A stretch of 64,000 nt of DNA from MVRV01 sp964646755 (lineage in GTDB: Bacteria; Desulfobacterota; Syntrophia; Syntrophales; Smithellaceae): positions 1 through 64,000 of the forward strand of contig CAZYIE010000010.1 in NCBI GenBank assembly GCA_964646755.1, written 5' to 3'. Under the pieces are notes generated by a model. The model saw only the letters and a list, made by a program, of their open reading frames with translations, was not told the DNA's origin and made no database searches. Below, one piece after another: positions 7,951 to 16,608 of this stretch (the first letter of the stretch is position 1; every line of letters starts with the position of its first letter). The translations under genes and the position numbers were made by a program.

Positions 7951-10452
7951 ATGGGCAAAGAAGTCGTTCTTCAGCAACACTCTCCTGCTTCATATGTGAA
8001 ATCTGCTAAAGTTATTATTTATCCAGCCGTTGCGGACGGTGTTGACCTGCCTGATTTCTCATTTTGCAAGAAAGCGGATGAGGATGCCTTTGTCCTCACG
8101 ACATTGCCCCAGCAGCAGTCACTTCTTAAAAATAATGAGAATATATCCGCCAGAGTGATGGCGCTTGACGATCTACGTATCAAGACTCTGATTGCCCCGA
8201 TGTGGCCCGAGGGTGAGGTTTTAAATATTACCTTCAATATCATTGGTCGGCGGGCAGCAATTTTAAAGATCACGCAAGACGGGAGAAATGTTATTGTTGA
8301 TGCCCATTGGAATTTATTTATCCCGTATTTTGATCAAATCAAAGCACTTCCTATCGTTCATTCCGAGATCCTGGATGTTTTTGCCGGTGGTGTCTTTCAT
8401 TACGCTGCTTTGGCTATGAATCATCAAAATGCGGCGAAGAACGAATTAAGGAGTATTGTTGTCGACCGGTATAGATCCCGGCCTGAACTTTTATTAGCGT
8501 CATTGGATATTTTTTATAAACCTAATATTTATCACATCCGCCCGACAAGAATTTGGTTCAACATGATTTTGGTAGCCAATGACCGTTATCGTTTGCAGAT
8601 TGATGTTTCCGCTGCTACAACCGCTCTGCTTGTCAGCCAGAAATTCTTAGAAGAGGTTACAATCTTTATTCACAAGGTTGTGAAAAATTATGCTTTCCGT
8701 TATGTGGATTATCTGTGGACGCAACAATACAGAATTACATTTGGCGTCAAATCCAGTATTGGCATGGTCTTGTATGACGGCAAAGATATTGTCATTAATA
8801 TTCATCCTTTAATCGATCAGAACGATTGGAAGCCTGTTGTTTATTTAAGTCTTGGATATGCGCTCATGCTTTCCATTCTCCAATCATCGGGAAAAGAAGA
8901 TAAAAGAGAAAATATTTATTTAGCTGCAATGAAGACCTGGAATCGTTATTCGAGCTTTGAAGAGTCTGTTGAGCAGCAAAGTGTGCGTGAGTTTTACAGT
9001 TTGTCCCAGTCAACCGGAGAAGAACAGTGCTGCAGTCTGCTCGAGTGCATGACGGGACAAAAAGGTCCGGAACTTGTCGATGATTATATAATGCTCATGA
9101 GCTATTCTTCCAAGGAAACATTTTTGGAAAGGCTGAACGTTTTAAACGAATCCCGGTACGAGAAAAGAACTGGTGTTTATTTTGAACAATTATGGGGCAC
9201 AGTCCGTAATATGAACACCTATTTAATAAGAAATAATATTAATTACAGTAAAATGATCGAGATATTACGCAATGACAATGTCGATCATCTGCAGTTGACA
9301 GAGTTTTTACGTACAGGGCATCTGGACGGCAGGAGTGTTGTGGATGTAAACGAGTGGCTTTTGTTAAGGACGCTTTTATATGATCTCATTAATGCACCCA
9401 AGGTATTTAGAAACGATTACACCATGCTTTTAAAAGTCCTGACAAAAATAAATAAAAGCCTGATTGTTTATGTCTGGACACTGGGTATTGATAATGATGC
9501 GCGTTATGAAATGGTCAGCGCGTATATAGCAAAGCTGATGAATGACATTTTCGTGTTTAACCGTGTGAAAATCTATGAAATCGTTGCTGATCCTGTAGAA
9601 TGCCTGGAAGCGGAGGCTGTGACAGGATATCTTTTGAATTGGGCTGGTCTTAAGCCCGAGGAGCGGCGTTTGATTATTGAAGAGATAATCTCGCGTCTGC
9701 CGCGCAATTTTGTTGCGCATCTAAGCGTTCAAACACCCGACGATGTGGATCAGTTGATCCATGCCATGACTATAAGAAGCAGTGGGATCTTTGGCTTTTA
9801 TCTGTATCAGGCTTACCGTTGGGGAAGCAGGCAGGATCCCCTTACCGAAAGAATTCGTTCCTGTTTCCCCGTGCTGCTTAAACTGGCTCAAGGAGCCATT
9901 CTTCCAGCGAAGAGGGTCATGGGAGGGGCAATGCTTCTTTTGCTTTTGGCTCAAATTATCTCTGATGAGCGGGACGGGTTTGCCGAAAATATTGTTATTA
10001 CTGAAGAAGAAAGGCATATAGTCCGTGACCTTATCAAACAATGCGTTGATTGGGGCCAGATGCATTTTGTTATAATGATAGCGGGGATTGCTGCTGGTTA
10101 TATGGGAAATATTGACGGATGGATTCTGCAGCAATTTGACTCGTTACTGGGGCGCTATGATGCCGGAGACCGAGTGGTATTGCGCAGTGTTGTGCAGTTT
10201 GATGTTGAAAACTTAATTGAGCGTGCTCTGATTACATTGAGGGATGGTGAAGAGAGCGAATTGTTGAACAAAATTAAGCTTCTCCGTTTTGGGGTTGATC
10301 CTGTTGTAAGCGATCAGGCGAACAAGTTTTTCCGTAAGATGGCCTCTCGGTTTTGTCTTGATTTGCCGGAAGCCGTTCTGAAAAGAAAAAATATCCGTGA
10401 CCTTGTTCTATCCTTGTCCCGGCACATGCGGACAAAGACCCTTTGTACATAA
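7951..10452 (+). CDS. Large protein of unknown function, mostly alpha-helical C-terminal half
   Basis: I do not recognise this 833-residue protein. I chose the ATG at 7951 because GGAGG lies 4 bases before it; an in-frame ATG at 7891 would add 20 residues but has no ribosome site and is close to the promoter. There is no signal peptide or clear membrane segment, so it is probably cytoplasmic. The first third is mixed alpha/beta. From about residue 330 onward the sequence is almost wholly helical, with leucine-rich helix pairs suggestive of a scaffold of HEAT-like repeats. No catalytic motif is visible. It is a single gene with its own promoter, and the next gene is convergent. Confidence 0.6.
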   Translation: MGKEVVLQQHSPASYVKSAKVIIYPAVADGVDLPDFSFCKKADEDAFVLTTLPQQQSLLKNNENISARVMALDDLRIKTLIAPMWPEGEVLNITFNIIGRRAAILKITQDGRNVIVDAHWNLFIPYFDQIKALPIVHSEILDVFAGGVFHYAALAMNHQNAAKNELRSIVVDRYRSRPELLLASLDIFYKPNIYHIRPTRIWFNMILVANDRYRLQIDVSAATTALLVSQKFLEEVTIFIHKVVKNYAFRYVDYLWTQQYRITFGVKSSIGMVLYDGKDIVINIHPLIDQNDWKPVVYLSLGYALMLSILQSSGKEDKRENIYLAAMKTWNRYSSFEESVEQQSVREFYSLSQSTGEEQCCSLLECMTGQKGPELVDDYIMLMSYSSKETFLERLNVLNESRYEKRTGVYFEQLWGTVRNMNTYLIRNNINYSKMIEILRNDNVDHLQLTEFLRTGHLDGRSVVDVNEWLLLRTLLYDLINAPKVFRNDYTMLLKVLTKINKSLIVYVWTLGIDNDARYEMVSAYIAKLMNDIFVFNRVKIYEIVADPVECLEAEAVTGYLLNWAGLKPEERRLIIEEIISRLPRNFVAHLSVQTPDDVDQLIHAMTIRSSGIFGFYLYQAYRWGSRQDPLTERIRSCFPVLLKLAQGAILPAKRVMGGAMLLLLLAQIISDERDGFAENIVITEEERHIVRDLIKQCVDWGQMHFVIMIAGIAAGYMGNIDGWILQQFDSLLGRYDAGDRVVLRSVVQFDVENLIERALITLRDGEESELLNKIKLLRFGVDPVVSDQANKFFRKMASRFCLDLPEAVLKRKNIRDLVLSLSRHMRTKTLCT

Positions 10453-10619
10453 TTCCATCTCTAAATCAATGATGATATCGCGGCACCTTCTCTTTGCCAT
10501 CGGTTAAGCGGGATAATTCGACTGACTAATTTCATTACACCTTGTTTTTGAAATTGGAATTTCATTGCCGTCGCGGTATCTTTTGAATGTAACTCGTTAG
10601 GAATAAAGTGTTGTGCCTG

Positions 10620-11558
10620 CTACAATATTTCCGGGGGGAAGGCAACGACGTCATCAATACTTGCCGCGCCTGCAAAGAGCATCGTCAGACGATCAATGCC
10701 GAGGGCAATACCGGCGCTGGCGGGCAGATTGTTTAACGCGGATAGAAATTTTTCCGGCATTGGATATGCGGCATAGCCTTTTTGCGCTCGGAATCCCTGC
10801 GCTTGAACAAAGCGCTGCCGCTGTTCCTGTGCATCGGTCAATTCCGAAAAACCATTGGCCAGTTCCAAACCACCGATATAGAGTTCAAAGCGTTCCGCTA
10901 CTGATTTATCGGTTTGTTTCAATCTGGCCAGCGCTCCCAGTTTAGCCGGATAATCGCAAAGAAATGTGGGCTGGGCGATGCCTAAATTAGGTTCGATGTG
11001 CTCGGCCAGTATTTCATCAAAATTGTCTTTACTCAGAGCTTCGGCTAAAGTTACCGGTGCATATTTTTCAAAGGCTTTCTGCACCGTGATTATTTCCCAG
11101 GGTGAGGCCAGGTCTATTTTATGGGACTGCCAGACAATGCTAGCAGCAAACCCCAACTTATTAGCTACAGTGATAATCATTTCTTCGCACTGGTTCATTA
11201 ACTGCTGATACTCAAAACCGGCAACATACCATTCCAGCATGGTAAATTCCGGCAGGTGCAATCTTCCTCTCTCTCCGGCACGAAAACATTTGCAAATTTG
11301 GAATATCTGCGGATAGCCTGCGGCCAGCAGCCTTTTCAGGCAGAGTTCCGGCGAAGTCTGCAAAAACCAATCGCCGGATGGAAGTGCTTCGATATGCTCT
11401 TCCGGAGCCGGAGCCGGTATTCTAACAGGTGTTTCAATTTCCAGAAAATTATTATTGATAAAAAAAAGGCGGATATTTTGGATCAGACTGGCGCGAAGTT
11501 TTAGAGTATCACGCTTGCGCGCCAGTAAAAAATTTTCATCCGCAATTGATTCGTCCAA
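10620..11558 (-). CDS. epmA: Elongation factor P--(R)-beta-lysine ligase EpmA (PoxA/GenX)
   Basis: EpmA is a truncated class II lysyl-tRNA synthetase that attaches (R)-beta-lysine to a lysine of EF-P. The 312 residues contain class II motif 2 (CFRAGERGR followed by PEFTMLEWY, residues about 90-112) and motif 3 (GIALGIDRL near residue 285). There is no N-terminal anticodon-binding domain, as expected for EpmA rather than LysS. The start is TTG at 11558, preceded by AAAGG, only 6 bases after the efp stop. It sits at the end of the epmB-efp-epmA unit, which supports the assignment. Confidence 0.92.
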   Translation of the reverse strand: MDESIADENFLLARKRDTLKLRASLIQNIRLFFINNNFLEIETPVRIPAPAPEEHIEALPSGDWFLQTSPELCLKRLLAAGYPQIFQICKCFRAGERGRLHLPEFTMLEWYVAGFEYQQLMNQCEEMIITVANKLGFAASIVWQSHKIDLASPWEIITVQKAFEKYAPVTLAEALSKDNFDEILAEHIEPNLGIAQPTFLCDYPAKLGALARLKQTDKSVAERFELYIGGLELANGFSELTDAQEQRQRFVQAQGFRAQKGYAAYPMPEKFLSALNNLPASAGIALGIDRLTMLFAGAASIDDVVAFPPEIL

Positions 11559-11564
11559 ATTGAA

Positions 11565-12128
11565 CTAGCCTTTGACGCGGGTCATATACTCACCCGTTCT
11601 TGTGTCAACGCGAATTTTTTCGCCCTCATTAACGAAAGTTGGCACTTGAATGGTATAACCTGTTTGCACTTTGACGGGCTTGGTGGCGCCTGATACCGTA
11701 TCGCCCTTGGCCCATGGTTCGGCTTCCGTAACAATCAGGTCAACAAAATTGGGTAGGCTAATGCCGATAGCCTTGTCTTCGAAGAGCAGAATTTCCGCTT
11801 CAATGTTATCCATCAGGAAGTTTTTGGCATCGTCCATCTGCTCTTCCGTTAGATAAATCTGCTCATAAGTTTCATTGTCCATGAAGCAATATTTGCCTTC
11901 TTCCTTGTATAAATACTGCATCTTTTTTTCCCGTAAATCGGCAGATTCAAATGTGTCCACAGAACGAAAAGTGCGCTCGAACTGGTTGCCGTTAAGCATG
12001 TTTTTCAGTTTGCAGCGGTATAGAGCTTGTCCTTTACCCGGTTTGACAAAATTAAATTCGACGAGGATATATGGATCATTATCGATTTTAATCCGTAATC
12101 CTTTCTTTAACTCACTGGCTGTGTACAT
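11565..12128 (-). CDS. efp: Elongation factor P
   Basis: EF-P enters the ribosome E-site and relieves stalling at polyproline stretches. The 187 residues cover the usual three beta domains. The modification loop reads PGKGQA, placing the target lysine at residue 32, the position matched by Lys34 of E. coli EF-P. The enzymes that would modify it flank the gene: epmB upstream and epmA downstream on the same strand. This makes beta-lysylation the likely modification. A purine-rich GAGAAGAAG lies before the ATG. Confidence 0.95.
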   Translation of the reverse strand: MYTASELKKGLRIKIDNDPYILVEFNFVKPGKGQALYRCKLKNMLNGNQFERTFRSVDTFESADLREKKMQYLYKEEGKYCFMDNETYEQIYLTEEQMDDAKNFLMDNIEAEILLFEDKAIGISLPNFVDLIVTEAEPWAKGDTVSGATKPVKVQTGYTIQVPTFVNEGEKIRVDTRTGEYMTRVKG

Positions 12129-12201
12129 AAAACTTCTTCTCCCGTTATTTTTCCTGTTAATCGGAACTTAAGTGTTATTTGTTTTGCCCTTACTAATCTA
12201 T

Positions 12202-13284
12202 TTACTTGATCTTGTCAAAAAAATGTTGATGTTTTTGCAAGTCTTTTTTTATTGCCTTGGACATGACGTTTAAGGGAATCTTTCCCGTGCTTCCCGGGAC
12301 ATCCAGGACATACTGCGGCAGGCTCAGGCCGGAGCATTGACGCCAGATATTTTCCATCAGGGCCATGCCTGTTTTTATATCAGTGCGAAAATGATCGCAA
12401 CCCTTTACGGGGTCGCAATGAAAAAGGTAATAAGGACGGACAGATATCTTTTGCAAGCCGTAAAGTAAATTCTTCATTACTTCCGGGGAGTCATTGATTC
12501 CGCTCAGCAAAACTGATTGATTGGAAACAGGAATTCCAGTTTCGAGTAGCATGTTGCAGGCGCGCGCAGAATCTGCTGTTATTTCAAGAGGATGATTAAA
12601 TTGCGTATTAAACCAGAGTGGACGAGCGCGTTTTAGTATCCGGCAAAGATCTGCAGTAATGCGCATGGGCATAACCACCGGAGCGCGGCTGCCGATACGT
12701 AAAACTTCCACATGCGGGATTGCGCGTAAAGATACCAGTAATTCATCCAAAATATGATCTTCCAGAGTTAAAGGATCGCCGCCGGAAATAATTACCTCCC
12801 GAATTTGCGGGGATGCGGAAATATAGCGGATCATGTTCTCAAGTCTGGTTTTCAGACTTATTTGCGGGGAGGAAGACCAGAATCGCTTCCTGTTACAGTG
12901 TCGGCAATAGGTGGCGCAAATTTCGGTAACAATAGCCAGGCAGCGGTCGGGATAGCGATGCACCAGCTTGGGTACGGTCATATGAGAGTCTTCCTCCAGC
13001 GGGTCTTCCGAGCTCGCGGTGCGCAGAATTTCCAGCGGATCGGGGAAACACTGCCTTTTTAGCGGATCGTTTTCATTATTCTTATCAATTAGTGAGAAAT
13101 AATAAGGAGTTATCGCCAGTGGATAAACTGCCGAAACTTGTTTTAATCCTTCCCGCTTTGCTGCCGGCTCCTGGAGTAAATTAGCCAATATTTCCGGTCT
13201 GGTTATGCGATTTTTAAATTGCCATCGCCAGTCCTGCCAGTTTATTTTTGTTACATCATCAAAGCTTTGTATTAATTTATTCAT
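12202..13284 (-). CDS. epmB: EF-P beta-lysylation protein EpmB (lysine 2,3-aminomutase family radical SAM enzyme)
   Basis: EpmB converts L-alpha-lysine to (R)-beta-lysine for EF-P modification, using an iron-sulfur cluster, S-adenosylmethionine and PLP. The 360 residues contain the radical SAM Cys triad at 123, 127 and 130 (CATYCRHC), the SAM-binding SGGDPL motif and a PLP lysine at about 335 in PGSTGKIP. The short N-terminus and lack of the C-terminal extension of true KamA fit EpmB. It is the first gene of the minus-strand unit epmB-efp-epmA, 73 bases ahead of efp. EpmC, the hydroxylase of enterobacteria, is not present. Confidence 0.9.
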   Translation of the reverse strand: MNKLIQSFDDVTKINWQDWRWQFKNRITRPEILANLLQEPAAKREGLKQVSAVYPLAITPYYFSLIDKNNENDPLKRQCFPDPLEILRTASSEDPLEEDSHMTVPKLVHRYPDRCLAIVTEICATYCRHCNRKRFWSSSPQISLKTRLENMIRYISASPQIREVIISGGDPLTLEDHILDELLVSLRAIPHVEVLRIGSRAPVVMPMRITADLCRILKRARPLWFNTQFNHPLEITADSARACNMLLETGIPVSNQSVLLSGINDSPEVMKNLLYGLQKISVRPYYLFHCDPVKGCDHFRTDIKTGMALMENIWRQCSGLSLPQYVLDVPGSTGKIPLNVMSKAIKKDLQKHQHFFDKIK

Positions 13285-13617
13285 AGATTTATTGGGAAAA
13301 GAAACTCCGCGATCTTACTACTGGTGCCCCCGTCTCGTTTTCCTCGCCCAGGATCAACGCGATTAAGGCCTTTTCTGCTGCCTGGCCGGAAAAGGCCAAA
13401 TCTCATTGAATTAGGCTGTGTTCCCTACCATAATTTGTCTGCACTGCAAAGAAAATACATTAGGTGGATATTTCTGGTCCTTGCTATTGAATTCCATAAA
13501 GAAAATGGCTCCAAGGTATATGGTTATAAAAATTAAGGAAATAATATTTGGTTCATGTTATGCATTAAATCCAATTAAGGGTGCAGGGTTATAATCTGAT
13601 CTTTAAAGGAAGGAATT
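13285..13617. other. Gene-free spacer between epmB and the 5'-nucleotidase gene
   Basis: This 333-base divergent spacer holds no ORF I would support. A 70-codon frame at 13324-13536 has poor composition and no ribosome site. A TATAAT-like hexamer lies at about 13591, but I cannot pair it with a convincing -35 element. The ribosome site of the next gene, AAAGGAAGG, is at the right-hand end. Confidence 0.5.
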
Positions 13618-15558
13618 ATGAAACAGATTAAAAAAGCCACAGTCATAGTTTTATCATTGCTGACAGTGTTCTTGGCCACGAGTTGTTTTGCCGCTGAAGG
13701 AAAAGAAAGCAACGAATTAATGATCCTCTTCACCCACGATCTGCATTCATACTTTGAACCTCATAGCAATTTGACTTCCTCGGGCAAAGCGGAGCAAGTC
13801 GGCGGCTATGCCAAGCTTGCCTTCCTGATTAATGAGCAGAGAATGCTGCACAAGAATAAAACCCTGCGGCTTGATGCCGGGGATTTTTCCATGGGGACGC
13901 TTTTTCACACATCCTTTGCGGAGGAAGCCTCGGAGTTAAGGCTTATGGGGAAGATCGGCTATGATGTGACAACCTTAGGCAACCATGATTTTGATTTCCA
14001 TCCCGCTGGCCTGGCGAAATCTCTGCAGGCGGCGAAAGCTAAAAGCAAACAACTGCCAGCGATAGTAGCTTCCAATGTTGTTTTCAGCAAAAACGATCCA
14101 CGCGATACAACACTTAAGCAGGCTTTCAAAGATTACCCGGTTACCGAATACACTGTTATCACAAGAAATGGTATCCGCATTGGATTGTTCGGTATTGTCG
14201 GCAAGGATGCCCAGGATGATACACCATTTGCCAAGCCCATTACCTTTTCCGATCCGGTTTCGGCAAGTCAGCGCATGGTGGATATTTTGAAAAACAAGGA
14301 AAAGGTGGATATGATTATCTGCCTTTCGCATACCGGAACATCGCCGTTAAAAAGCAAATCGGAAGATGAAGCCTTGGCGCGGGAAGTGCCGCAGATTGAC
14401 GTGATTATCAGCGGACACACGCACACGGTTTTACTCCAGCCGATAGTAATAGGAAAAACAATTATTGCTTCCTCCGGCAGTTATGGCGAGTATCTCGGTC
14501 TGCTGGGAATTAATTTTTCCCGGGGAAAAGGTGTTCAACTGTTGTCTTACGAGATAAAAAAAATTTCCACTGCTATTCCGGATAATACTATTATGGCCGC
14601 TGAAATCCAAAAATACAAAGCGCTCGTTAATAGGAATTTCCTAGCTCCCTATCGCTTGTCCTTTGATCAAGTGATCAGTCAGAGTGATTTTGATATGGAA
14701 TCGCTGTTTTCAGCCTATGTGGAACCCAGAGAAATGGGGTTGGGTAATATGATTACCGATGCCTACCGTTTTGCCGTAAAAAAGACGGAAGGCAAGAATT
14801 ATGAACATGTTAGCATGGCCATAGAGCCGCTAGGCCTGATTCGCGGTTCGTTCCAGAAAGGGGCAATAACGGTTGCTAATGTTTTTCAGGTACTTTCGCT
14901 GGGGCTCGGCATGGATGGTGTTGCCGGATATCCTTTAGTGGCCTTTTATATCAGCGGCAAGGAGCTTAAAGATGTTCTGGAGGTGCATACAACGGTGGCG
15001 CCGTTAAAGAAGGTGGGCGCATATTTACAGGTTTCCGGTGTAAAATTTTCCTACAATCCACACCGGATGTTTTTTGATCGGGTAACCGGAGTTCTGGTAC
15101 AGGATAAGAGCGGCGAATATGTTCCCCTGGATCAGCGAAAACTTTATCGGGTTTGCGCCAATTTATATACAGCGGAAATGGTTGATTATGTCGGCAGGGT
15201 TACGCATGGTCTGCTGAATGTGAAACCGAAGGACAAAGACGGCCAGGCACTGCCGGATTATAAAAAAGCAGTGATCTATATCGATAACAAATCGCCCCAA
15301 TCCGAAGAACTCAAAGAATGGCTGGCGCTGGTCGAATACATGAGGTCTTTTAAGAGTGAAAAAGGTGTTTCCAGGGTACCGGAAAAATATATGAAAGCAG
15401 AAGGACGCTATCGGTCCGAACCTTCCTGGAATCCGATTAAGCTTATTGCCGGTGGTAATGCCATTACCTATGGGGCTTTGGTTCTCGGTATTCTGTTCCT
15501 GTTTGTTCTCGGCTTAGTTATTCTGTATGTAGTGAAAAAGATNNNNNNNNNNGTTTGA
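13618..15558 (+). CDS. 5'-nucleotidase / UshA-family metallophosphoesterase, membrane-anchored (3' end in assembly gap)
   Basis: This is an extracytoplasmic nucleotide hydrolase of about 640 residues. A signal peptide ends near SCFA. A calcineurin-like domain shows THDLHS, LDAGDFS, TLGNHDFD, LSHTG and ISGHTHT, which supply the two-metal site. A 5_nucleotid_C domain follows (about residues 370-540) with the GLGNMITDAYR signature. A single membrane segment lies at the end (about residues 617-640), so it is anchored at both ends or retained by the C-terminus. Ten Ns at 15543-15552 interrupt the last codons, and the TGA at 15556-15558 is only in frame if the gap length is right. Confidence 0.85.
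   Translation: MKQIKKATVIVLSLLTVFLATSCFAAEGKESNELMILFTHDLHSYFEPHSNLTSSGKAEQVGGYAKLAFLINEQRMLHKNKTLRLDAGDFSMGTLFHTSFAEEASELRLMGKIGYDVTTLGNHDFDFHPAGLAKSLQAAKAKSKQLPAIVASNVVFSKNDPRDTTLKQAFKDYPVTEYTVITRNGIRIGLFGIVGKDAQDDTPFAKPITFSDPVSASQRMVDILKNKEKVDMIICLSHTGTSPLKSKSEDEALAREVPQIDVIISGHTHTVLLQPIVIGKTIIASSGSYGEYLGLLGINFSRGKGVQLLSYEIKKISTAIPDNTIMAAEIQKYKALVNRNFLAPYRLSFDQVISQSDFDMESLFSAYVEPREMGLGNMITDAYRFAVKKTEGKNYEHVSMAIEPLGLIRGSFQKGAITVANVFQVLSLGLGMDGVAGYPLVAFYISGKELKDVLEVHTTVAPLKKVGAYLQVSGVKFSYNPHRMFFDRVTGVLVQDKSGEYVPLDQRKLYRVCANLYTAEMVDYVGRVTHGLLNVKPKDKDGQALPDYKKAVIYIDNKSPQSEELKEWLALVEYMRSFKSEKGVSRVPEKYMKAEGRYRSEPSWNPIKLIAGGNAITYGALVLGILFLFVLGLVILYVVKKXXXXV
15543..15552. other. Assembly gap (10 N) at the 3' end of the 5'-nucleotidase gene
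   Basis: Ten Ns follow the codons for the C-terminal membrane anchor. The true end of the gene and the spacing to the convergent PAP2 gene are unknown. Confidence 0.95.
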
Positions 15559-15580
15559 TGGTTACAGAAAAAAACTTATC

Positions 15581-16561
15581 CTATTCCCGGCAAAGCTTAA
15601 GTTTTATGAACAACCAGGGTGCGCCCGCAGAGATCCACAGCCCAACGAAGGCAAAGCGCAGGTAACGAAACACATAGGGAATCAATGAGTCTCCACGGGG
15701 GAGTATCGCGCGCAGGCCTAGATATAAAATCAGAATTCCCGCTAAACCGGGCAAAAGACGCAAGACCCTTTGCCCGAATTTCCCATCGGCAACATATCCA
15801 CCTCGTGAATCCATCCAGGCCAGGCCTGCCAGCATACCGAATAAGACTGCAGCAAATGCAACGGCATTGTTGAGCGTCATTGGCGCCGGAAGAACATTCA
15901 CCCCGGATTGCCTGGCATTTAACATCCAACCGGCGGGCATCACCCATGCGTGGAGTGAACCGAAAGCAATCACTCCGGGTAAGAGCATCGCCATCGAGAG
16001 TGCAAACGCCAGTACAATCTGCTGCAGAAGCGATTTCTTTTTCGCCCAGGCAGCAACATTATTCCACCAGCGTGAGAAAGCTAACAGGACCATTGCGCCC
16101 AGCGCCCAGCCGGCCAGAACATCATGTGGGAAATGAGCAGCCAGGTAAAGGCGTGAAAGTCCGATCATGAAAATTACGAAAGCTGCCGCTACCCATGCCC
16201 ATGGACGCGCTATCAGCGATGCTGCCATACCCCATAGGCTGACGGCAATTTGGGCATGCCCCGAGGGCACACCGAAAGAAGTCTCGGCCGCTAGCGCTTT
16301 CACTTGGGTGCTGAACCAGTAGGGGCGTGGGCCCTGAAAGACAAGTTTCAGTGTGTCATTCAGGCTGCCGGAGACTAGTAAAATTGTTCCGATCCGTAAA
16401 CCGGCATTGGCGTTTATGCTCCAGTAAATAATTGGCAAAGCCAAAAGAAAGAATACTTCCGAACCGAGGAAGGAAAAAAACTTCATAGGAACTTCCAGCC
16501 AATTGCCCAGTCCCTGCAGCCATATAATAAAAGTGATCCCCATTTGCAAGATTGATTCCAT
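15581..16561 (-). CDS. PAP2-family membrane phosphatase
   Basis: This 326-residue integral membrane protein has about eight hydrophobic segments. The three PAP2 phosphatase motifs are present: KLVFQGPRP, PSGHAQ and SRLYLAAHFPHD, the last supplying the nucleophilic His. Family members dephosphorylate lipid phosphates such as undecaprenyl pyrophosphate or phosphatidic acid at the outer face of the inner membrane. I chose the ATG at 16561, preceded by GGGGGTG, over an ATG 18 bases upstream without a ribosome site. It starts 47 bases after the stop of the WD40-caspase gene on the same strand. Confidence 0.85.
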   Translation of the reverse strand: MESILQMGITFIIWLQGLGNWLEVPMKFFSFLGSEVFFLLALPIIYWSINANAGLRIGTILLVSGSLNDTLKLVFQGPRPYWFSTQVKALAAETSFGVPSGHAQIAVSLWGMAASLIARPWAWVAAAFVIFMIGLSRLYLAAHFPHDVLAGWALGAMVLLAFSRWWNNVAAWAKKKSLLQQIVLAFALSMAMLLPGVIAFGSLHAWVMPAGWMLNARQSGVNVLPAPMTLNNAVAFAAVLFGMLAGLAWMDSRGGYVADGKFGQRVLRLLPGLAGILILYLGLRAILPRGDSLIPYVFRYLRFAFVGLWISAGAPWLFIKLKLCRE

Positions 16562-16608
16562 ATGCACCCCCGCTATCATATTAGTACCGCTTCATCATTG
16601 TTATCTGC

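Noticed and set aside
13324..13536. 70-codon open frame between epmB and the 5'-nucleotidase gene
   Set aside because: It has no ribosome site and a Pro/Arg-rich low-quality composition that changes halfway; it looks like chance.
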